DNA of 64,000 nt from a virus: positions 1-64,000 of IMG/VR virus record IMGVR_UViG_3300021961_000038; one strand, 5' to 3'. Below are positions 53,201 to 62,600 of the stretch, piece by piece. Both the position numbers and the translations under genes were made by a program. Each line of letters begins with the position of its first letter. Position 1 is the stretch's first letter. The notes under the pieces are model-generated. The model saw only the letters and a list, made by a program, of their open reading frames with translations, was not told where the DNA came from and did no database searches.

Positions 53201-53662
53201 AGTGTAAGATATAAATCATTATTTGGTGCGGATTCGGAAACAGCATTACAGGCAACATTTAAAGTTGTTAAATCGCCCGGAATAACTCTAAGTGATAACG
53301 AAATTAGATCAAATGTAATTGAGGCAATTAATGAATTCTTTACAATTGATAATTGGAATTTTGGAGATAGTTTTTATTTTACAGAATTAGCAACATATGT
53401 ACAAACCAAGTTAATACCTAATGTTGCAAACTTTGTGATAGTTCCAAGAAGTAGCAGTCAGACTTTTGGATCACTATTTCAGGTATCAAGCAGATCAGAC
53501 GAAATTTTTATTAGTACTGCAACTGTGGACAATGTTGAAATCATAGATAGCATAACAGCCGCTAACTTAAAAGCAGACGGTAATATTATTACCACAATCG
53601 ATCAGGTTACAGGCGGAGTTTCAATTGCTTCTGGAACCGCAACATCGAGCAGTGGTTACTAG
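50204..53662 (+). CDS. 6: Baseplate wedge protein gp6
   Basis: This 1,152-residue protein belongs to the gp6/gpJ wedge family. Its N-terminal region is typical: 'DFTSYDFPTLRRTMLTYLR' (26-44), 'SSEYLALIDLIAFLGQSI' (~59-76), 'YRIDLNARENFIELAEQ' (~78-94) and 'LRLARLVGYNTKRNQGARG'. The middle has 'LNFADGNFGELPKGDFRLYY', and a late part 'AFYTQNRMITGEDYNTYP' is the conserved wedge segment. T4 gp6 is 660 residues; the extra length is in the C-terminal half. In T4 gp6 dimers join into the ring of the wedge. It follows gp25 by 32 bases and precedes the giant protein by 14. Confidence 0.92.
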   Translation: MASNNRQNSLLANEDWSKIYKSFTDADFTSYDFPTLRRTMLTYLRNNYPEDFNDYIESSEYLALIDLIAFLGQSISYRIDLNARENFIELAEQKDSVLRLARLVGYNTKRNQGARGLLKVIGVQTTEGVQDSLGVSLANRFIVWNDETNTNWLEQFQTVLNSAMPGQMVVGKPSQSNVVGGIQTEQYKLNTTNTDVPLFNFSKTIQGRNVTFEIVSAGVENSDVTEETPVLGNSVGFLYRNDKRGNSSPNTGFFFHFKQGSLQSSAFTLNDPSPNEIVNVDVPNINNSDVWLWQVDRFGNYTNLWTKLDSVYGSNVVYNSINQKTRTIYSIATRDQDQVSLNFADGNFGELPKGDFRLYYRTSNGLSYIISPTNMQNIVIEVPYVNKNGVSHTLIVQMGLQSSVTNSSATETVDSIRENAPQAFYTQNRMITGEDYNTYPLTSNQSIIKAKAVNRASSGISRQYDIADPTGKYSTTNLIADDGILYKNDFETDFTFTFQTRNDVLGVLRNNIEPIITSLPTKAFYYDKFPRISTSGINIDWVHSTSASSSSTGYFRNNVNNAPITVGTFTSNNFKFVQSDSMIKFVPPSGRYFLPNGTLTTVRGKTTSNYIWAKVINVVGDGSNGGLGNLDDDTGPVILSEQIPSLAIPSEVIPNIITDLPTDIETEIVDLVFNYKTFGLRYDQSSLTWKIIANANLNTKEGFSLDRQGDTTGTKSDKSWFVLFSNDGETYTVTYRGLDYRFESENLIQFFVDIGSKKFNSETGKVIKDQVKVLKVNEDPTQDTILAKDFQWEIIAPVTSIDGYQETNKIAVNFYDSDDDGMIDDPDSFINIVSPNNVDNRGYKNKFVFFQTSVVGNNTITSKVSSDNFVIFDKEEKVTLANFTDGQLFYFYDQTEDVVKQYNATLGSLVLKNDYYAKPGRDAIKFQYIHNAENDRRLDPSKTNIIDLYVLTDTYDNQYRSYINGGASKPTAPTTEQLRMQFETELNKVKAISDEIIFHSVRYKSLFGADSETALQATFKVVKSPGITLSDNEIRSNVIEAINEFFTIDNWNFGDSFYFTELATYVQTKLIPNVANFVIVPRSSSQTFGSLFQVSSRSDEIFISTATVDNVEIIDSITAANLKADGNIITTIDQVTGGVSIASGTATSSSGY

Positions 53663-53676
53663 AAGGTAATTGAAAG

Positions 53677-56600
53677 ATGGCATATAGCGAAGACAATCAA
53701 ACACCAATAAGTGTTGAAAATAAAGACAAGCACCGTAATAGTGCTGATCTTTTACCTTTGTATTTTAGAACTGAAGCAAATAAAAAGTTCTTAGGTGCAA
53801 CACTTGACAGTTTAATTTCTAAAGGTAATTTAGAAAGATTAAACGGTTATGTTGGTTCAAGATATTCTAAAAATAGCAAACCCTCAGACGTTTATATTCC
53901 TGAACCAACTAATAATAGAAGAAGATATAATTTTCTTCCTAGCGTTGTAATTCGAGATGATTTTGCGGATAAGACAGAATGGGTAGCAACGTATGATGAT
54001 CTAATAAATCAAATTAATTATTTTAACGGTGAAACAACCAATCATAGTAGATTAACATCAAGCGATTATTACGTATGGAATCCACTAATTGATTTTGACA
54101 AGTTTGTTAATTACCGTCAATATTATTGGCTACCTAATGGTCCTTCTCCGGTAACAGTAACAGGAAATTCTGAAGGTACTACAAGCACATTTCAGGTAAC
54201 AAACAGCGGAAACGAAGCATGGGTGTTTACGCCTAACGGTTTTAGCAAAAATCCTATATTAACATTGTATAGAGGTGCAACATATGTCTTTGATGTTAAT
54301 GCAGTAGGACATCCTTTCTATCTTAAAGTATCAAAACAGATTGGTGCAGTAGATCAATACAATGATGGTGTACAAAATAACGGAACAGAAGTAGGAGTAG
54401 TTACTTTTACAGTACCGTCATCTGCTCCAGACACATTATATTATGTCTGTGGTAGACATCAATCAATGCAGGGATTTTTTGAAATTAAAAATGCCGAAGA
54501 AGAATTAACGGTTAATATTAATACAGAAATTTTAGGTAAGAAAGAATACACCAGTGCTAACGGTGTTAAGTTTACTAACGGACTTAAGGTTAACTTTGAA
54601 GGAGAGGTTACTCCTACAACTTATAAGAATAGAAATTTTTATGTTGAAGGTGTTGGAGATAAGATAAAACTTATTCCAGAAGATCAATTAAGAACTCCGG
54701 AAATTTACAGTTCAAACTTTGACTATGAGTTTGATGTTGAAGAATATGATGACACTCCGTTTGATGATGTTGAGAGTTATCCAACAAAGCAAGAATATAT
54801 TACAATTAACAGAAGTGCTCAAGATAAAAATCCATGGAGCAGATATAATAGATGGGTTCACAAAGATGTTATCGAAGCATCTGCAACATACAATAACACA
54901 GTTATTGTTCTTGATGAAAATCAACGTGCAAAAAGACCTATTATTGAATTTAATCCTAATATTAAATTACATAACTTTGCCTCTTATGGTAGAGATTATA
55001 TTGATCTAATCGATACTCGAACAACAGATGTTATGAGTGATGTTGAAGGGTCAATTGGATACTATGTAGATGAAGTTATTCTTAAAAAAGGAATGCGTAT
55101 TATTTTCAATGCAGATCCTGATATTACTGTTAAAGGTAAAATTTATGAAGTAGACTTTGTTGAATTTGAAGGTAAATCAAGAGTACATTTAGAAGAAGTA
55201 TATACTCCTGTTGTAGGCGACGGTGTTGTTGTTGTCGACGGCGAAGGTAATCAAGGTAAGAGTTGGTTTTATAATGGAACAACTTGGATTCAAGGACAGC
55301 AGAAAACTTCTTTAAACCAAGCACCTAAATTTGATTTATTTGACAAAGCAGGTAATAGTTATTCAGATGAAACTTATTATAGTGGAACAACATTTAAAGG
55401 TAATGAACTTGTTAGTTACAAAGTAGGTAGCGGATCCAATGACGTAATTTTAGGATTTCCTATCTCCTACCAAAACGTAAACAACGTTGGTGATATTGTT
55501 TTTGAATTTGATTGGGACGATAATACTTTTAATTTTACAGACAATACAACAATTAAAACGGTTGACACAGCAAGTGGATATGTTAAAATCTTTTCTGATG
55601 CTACAACAAGTCGTTATGAAGGCGGATGGTTAAAAGCAAAACAAAAAACAAGACAAGGTATTATACAGTTAAATGATATTGAACAAGCAACAAATACATT
55701 ACAAATAGTTTGTATTGATAATCCACATCTTTATCTCAATGATATGGAGATCACAATTGAGTTTAATGATAAGGTATACAAACCAACAACTGACTTTAAT
55801 CTTATTACAAACGAAGTTACAAACACAGTATCTTTGGTGTTTTCAAGTGTAACAATACCTGCAAATACAAGAACAGTTTTAAAAGTTCATACAAAACAAA
55901 AACCAAATGCAAATGGTTTTTATGAACCACCTCTTAACTTAACAAACAATGCTGAAAACAACGACTTAACTACATTTACTTTAGGTAGTATAAGTGACCA
56001 TTTCAAAACTATATTTGAAAACAATGTTAACATTACAGGCGAAGCATTTGGACCTAACAATTCAAGAGATTTAACAAATATTCATGTAAGTGGATTACGC
56101 TATGTTAAACACGGTGGTTCGTTATTGAATAGTATTTTTAGTTTAGTTGATTATGATACTAATCTTATTAAAGCAATTAGAAAACAAGCAAAAGATTATA
56201 ACTTCTTTAAAGAACAGTTTTTAGTTAAAGGCTTAGAACTTGAATTATCAGGTAACGTAAGCAATGATGTTGACGACATTCTTTATGCAATGTCATTGGA
56301 TAAAAAAATATCATCACCTTATTACTATTCTGATATGGCTGGATTTGGTAAAAAAGTATCCATTAGAGAATATACAAAGTCAGCACCAACACAACAGGTA
56401 TTTGGTTTAGATTCTAACTTTAAAATTTCCGAACTATCAAATAGATCAATCTATGTTTATGTTAATGATCAACAATTATATTATGGTCAAGATTATGAAT
56501 TTGATCCTGTCGATAACGGTGTAACTATTTTAAAGAAAACAGCAGTTGGCGACAAAATTACAATCAAAGATTATGATACAGTTGGTAACGTCATTCCACA

Positions 56601-59600
56601 AACACCAACTAAGTTAGGATTATATCCTAAATTTAAACCAGAAATTTATACTGACACGTCTTATGTAACTCCTCGTGAAATGCTTAAAGGTCATGACGGA
56701 TCAATTACAGCAACATACGGCGATGTAAGAGATGACTTATTATTAGAATTTGAAAAGAGAATTTACAACAATATTAAAGTTTCTTACAACAGAGATGTGT
56801 TTGATATTAATGAATACATACCAGGTGCATTTAGAGATACAGAATATTCTTTAGAAGAATTTACAAGAATTATGCGTAATGATTTTGGATCATGGGCATC
56901 ATTATATCAAGTAGATATCACAACAAATAATGTAACGGATGTTGATAATCTTTTTACAATAAATTATAATTCAACATTAGATACAATTAATAACGAATTA
57001 TTGCCAGGTTACTGGAAAGGAATCTATAATAAGTTTTACGGAACATGGAGACCTAATATTGCTCCGTGGGAGTGTTTAGGTTTTAGTGAAAAACCTGATT
57101 GGTGGGAAAGCGAATACGGTCCAGCACCATACACTTCTGGTAACAAAAAATTATGGGATGATATACAACTAGGAAGAATACGATATAAAACAGGAGAACA
57201 AATTAATCCTGTTTATGCGAGATCAAAACTGTCAAGCATTATTCCTGTTAATGAGTATGGTGATTTATTAGATCCTGTTAGAGTAGGAATTGTTGGAGAA
57301 CTTAATAATGCAACATTAACTAGAGACTTTGTGTTTGGTGATTTTCATCCAGCAGAAATTTCTTGGAGAACATCTAGTTGGTATCCATATGCATTACAGA
57401 TTGCATTAGCACTAACTAAACCTGCACAGTATTTAGGTAGTTTGTTTGATACATCACAAAATGAAATTGCACCTAGTGGAAGTTTATTGTATAAATCATC
57501 AGGAAAAATATTAGATTTAACTGATGCAAAAATACACACATTAGATTATAATAATGTAAAGCACTTTGGGTTAGGCTATCATGTTTTTGTTGTTGAGTAC
57601 TTAAAAAGTTTAGATAAACCTGTTAGTGAAAGTTATTACACAAAAATTTCTAAAACAAGTATGAACTTGGTTTATAAGTTAGGCGGCTTTGCGGCTAAAA
57701 GCAGATTGCGTGTTTTATTAGAAAGTTCAAACCCTGACAGCAAAGAAACAAGCATTTTCTTACCGGCAGAAAATTACGAATTAAAATTTAGAACATCTAA
57801 TCCTGTAAAATCATCAAAACTAAGTGGAATTATTGTTGAAAAAACAGAAAGAGGATATCTAGTTAGAGGATATGATAATTTACAGCCTTACTTTACAGTT
57901 TATGATCCAATCCATCAAAAGGACGATCCTGTTATTAATGTTGGCGGAACAAGTGCCAAATATGTTTTATGGACTAGAGAGAAATTCTATGGCATAGGAC
58001 AAATTGTCGAATCAGGCGGAAGATATTATCGTTGTAAAGAACAGCACACAAGCACGAATGAATTTGATCCTAGCAAATTTACAACATTACCAAATCTTCC
58101 TTTAACAGGCGGTGCCGAAGTACAAAAACCAAGACGATGGAAAACTAAATCTAAAGTTGTTCCATACGGCACAACTTATCAAAAAATACAGGATGTTTAT
58201 GATCTTATCTTAGGTTATGGTAAATGGCTAGAAGATGAAGGTTTTATATTTGACAAATATCTATCAGAATTATTAGAAATTCAAAACTGGGAATTCTCTG
58301 GTAAAGAATTTTTATTCTGGACCACACAAGGATGGTCATCAAACAGTGTTATTGCATTGGCTCCTTTTGCAGACGGAATTAAATTTAGTTTCAGTGCAGG
58401 ACAAGTTGACAATGTATTAAACAGTTTTTATGATTATACTATTTTAACAGCAAGTGGTAGTATATTACCGCGTGATCAATTTAGCACAACAAGACAAGAC
58501 GGTGCGTTTACAATTAGACCTCGCGATACAAATAACGGAATTTATTTTATACAATTAAATCTTGTACAAAAAGAACACGTTATTGTATTTGATGATAAAA
58601 GTCAGTTCGGTGATATTCTTTATGATCAAGAAGCAGGTTATAGAGCAAAACGTATTAAACTATTAGGGTTTAAAACTAGTGAGTGGAATGGTGATTACTA
58701 TTCTCCAGGTTTTATTTACGATGAAGCACAAATTACAGATTGGTTACAGTTTAAAGATTATTATCTAGGTGAAGTTGTAAGATATAAAAGCGTTTATTAT
58801 AGTGCTAAAAAGTTTATTCCTGGAGTAGATAAATTTGAAATCAATGATTGGATATATCTAGGAACAAAACCGATTGCTGAACTTTTACCAAACTTAGATT
58901 ATAAAGCAAGTTCTTTTGAAGATTTTTATAGTTTAGAAAGTGAAAACTTTGATGTTAATCAAACTAAATTTGCACAACATTTGGTAGGATATCAAAAGCG
59001 TACATATCTTGACAATTTAATTCAAGACGAAACTACACAGTATAAATTCTATCAAGGATTTATTAAAGAAAAAGGAACAAAAAATTCAATTGAAAAAATT
59101 CAACGTTTAAGAATTGAAGGCGTTGACACAAACATTGATATTGACGAAGAATGGGCATTTAAGGTCGGAAGTTTAGGAAGTAATTCGACTGTTAAAGAAA
59201 TAGAGTTTGCATTAGATGAAACATTAAATGTCGATAATCCTCAAGGTTACGATTTTGTTTCTCAACGATCTACAGGAACTACAAGCAGTAACATTATTAA
59301 GTTATTATCAAAAGATATTGCTGTTAAGCCATCGGACTATAATAACAATCCTTGGCCGTTGTATGATAGATCAGTATCTGAAAACACCATTGATTATCTT
59401 CAAAAACTTCCTGTTGCAGGAACACCTAGGCTTGATGATGTAACAATAACGCTTTTTAATTATGATGATATTATTGGTAACGCTGTTGTAAATTCTTTAA
59501 AAGAAGGAGATACTATCTGGCTTGCTAAAAATAAAAGAAAAGATTGGGACGTTTTAAGATTAACAGGACTTAGATCTAGATTAACACAAACAGAAAACAA

Positions 59601-62600
59601 AACACCTAGCATTGACGGTAACGGTATTGTAACACTATACACAGATTTACCGCACGGTTTATCACAAGGATCAATTATTTCAATTAAAGACTTTGATCCT
59701 TTAATTGATAATGTTTATGAAGTTAATAGTGTATTAAGTTCTGATACATTTACTATAAGAACAGATTATGATACATTACCTTTGCAGTCTGATAGTTCAA
59801 CAGGCAGTTTATTAGAATTTGTTTCAATCAGATTAGCAAACATTGACGATTTAAATGATCTAAAAGAAGTAACAGAATTTGCTGTGGGAAGTAAAGTATT
59901 TGCTGATTCAGATTCTAACGGTAATTGGGGAGTATACGAAAAGTCAACAGCATTTGTAAGAAACAAATTTGGATGTGTTAATAACATTCCTGATCAATCA
60001 TTTGGTCAAACAGTTATTTCTGGAGACTCAGGAAGATTAATTGTTGTTGGTGCAACACAGGGCGGCGATGAAGGTAACGTTTATATATTAAGAAGAAAAT
60101 TTAATACTGATATATCAACACTTGAAGGAGTACAAGGTTTTGCTCTCAGTGCCAACGCACTAGACAATCTTGTTGATGGAAGACCTAAGTTCGGTTGGAG
60201 TTTAGCACTATCACAAACAGATACACATTTGGTTGCAGGTGCACCGTTTGCCTCAAACTTTAGATCTACAAGCGATTCGAATAAACCTAAATTCTTTTTT
60301 GGAGCAACAGGTTCTGCTGTTCAAGGAAGCGTAAAATCAGGCGTTATAAAAGTTTTAAAATACAACACACTAACAAACTTGTATGATACAGAATATGTTT
60401 TAGGATCACCAGATCCTCAATCAAATGCAGAGTTTGGTTATTCTGTTGCTATTTCAGATACAAGATTATTGGTAGGTGCCCCTGGACAAACAGGAGATCA
60501 AGGTAATGTGTTTATTTTCGAAAAAGTTAATGACGATTGGCGTGTTGCAACAAACTATAAATTAGGATTTTCAAATGCTAGATCGGGAGATAGATTTGGT
60601 GAAATTATTGCTTCATCAAAAGACCTATCAACTATTGCCGTAAGTGCGTCAGGCTATGAAGTAAACGAGGATAGCACTTATGACATTTCAGAAGGTGCTG
60701 TTCATATCTATACATATAACACATCAACATCTTCATATGATTTATTGCAATCACTAACAGCATCTACACTTGGTCTTGGAATAACAACAGGAGACCAATT
60801 TGGTAGAGCAATTTCTTTAAATGATGACGGAACAGTTTTAGTTGTTGGTACACCTTATAGTGATATTAAGACTAATAACAATGGAGCAGTATACTACTTT
60901 AAAAAATCAGGTAATACATTTGTTCTTGATCAAGTAATACTTTCGCCAGAAAAACTTTTAGGAGAAAGATTCGGAACCAACATTTCTTTGAATTCTGCAG
61001 GTGATTCTTTTGTGGTATATGCTGAGGGCGGTAGAAACGAAACCGAAACAGTATTTGATCAATACATTACACCAAATAATCCTGCTAGTGGTGAGAACGA
61101 TTTCCCAACTACCTTTGATGCAAACACAACAAAGATTACAGACTTTACACAAGCAACAGGTACAGTTTACTCTTATACTAAACTAGGAACTAAATTTGTG
61201 TTTGGTCAAAAGTTGGTTAGTTATGATATTTCAACTAATGATGGTTTTGGTCAAGGATTAGATTATTCCACTAATAGTGTATTAATTGGTGCACCGCAAG
61301 GAAATCTTGATACAGGAGAGCAAACTGGTACGTTATATGTTTACCAGAAAGAAAAAACTGCTGGTTGGAATCTATTAAGACAAGAAACAGAATTTACTAA
61401 CCCTTATAAAATTAAAAACGTATTCACATATGATACAACAAAAAGTGAAGTAAAAGATTATTTAGAAGTGTTAGACCCTGCTAAAGGAAAAATTCCTTTC
61501 CTAGCAGAAGCAGAATTAAGTTACAAAACAAACGTAGATCCGGCAATTTATAGCGTTAGTGATAAAAATGTAAATGTTAATGAGAATAAGCCTTGGACTG
61601 ATGAACACGTGGGCGAGTTGTGGTGGGATTTAGACTCGGTTCGTTATGTTTATTACGAACAAGGAGATACAGAATTTAGAACTAATAACTGGGGAACATT
61701 ATTTCCTGGATCGTCAATTGACATCTATGAATGGATTGAATCAGACATATTACCAAGTGAATGGAATGAAATTGCAGACACCAACGAAGGTATTGCAATA
61801 GGATTTAGCGGACAAGCAAGATATGATAACAACACACTAGCAGTTAAACGTGTGTACAATTCAACCACAAATTCATTCCAAACAAGATATTACTATTGGG
61901 TTAAAAATTCAGTTATTGTTCCAGATGAAAATAACAAAAGAAGAATTCCTGCAATTGAAGTAGCGAATATCATTACTAATCCTATTGCTTACGGAATTAA
62001 AAGTTTACAAGTTTTAAGTAAAAATAGTATTAGTTTGTCTAATATTAAAACTACATTAGCAGATAAAAATGTAAGTATTGCAATTTACTATTCTAATGTT
62101 GAAACAGATTTACCTGAACACAACGAGTGGTTACTATTAAGAAATAATCAAACTGCTAAGATTGATCATAGTTTATTAATCAAAAAATTATACGACAGTT
62201 TAGTTGGTTTTGATGATCAAGGAAATGCTGTTCCGGATCCTAACTTACCTGCACAACGAAAATACGGATTACAGATACGTCCAAGACAGTCTATGTTTAA
62301 AGATAGATTACAGGCGTTAAAAGTAGTGCTTACATTTGTTAACCAAGTAATGACAGGTGAAAGAATTGTTGATACTAAAAACATTTCAAAACTTCGTCAA
62401 AACGACCCACAACCAACTGCTATTTCAGGAAAATATGATGTTAAGGTTGATAACTTTAGCGATATAGAACTTATTGGAACACAGGAACTAATTCAAGGCA
62501 AACTATCGCCAGTGTTTAAAAATGGTCGTTTAAGTAAAGTTAATATTGTAACACAAGGATTTGGTTATAAAATTGCACCAGAAGTAGTTATTGTTGGTGA

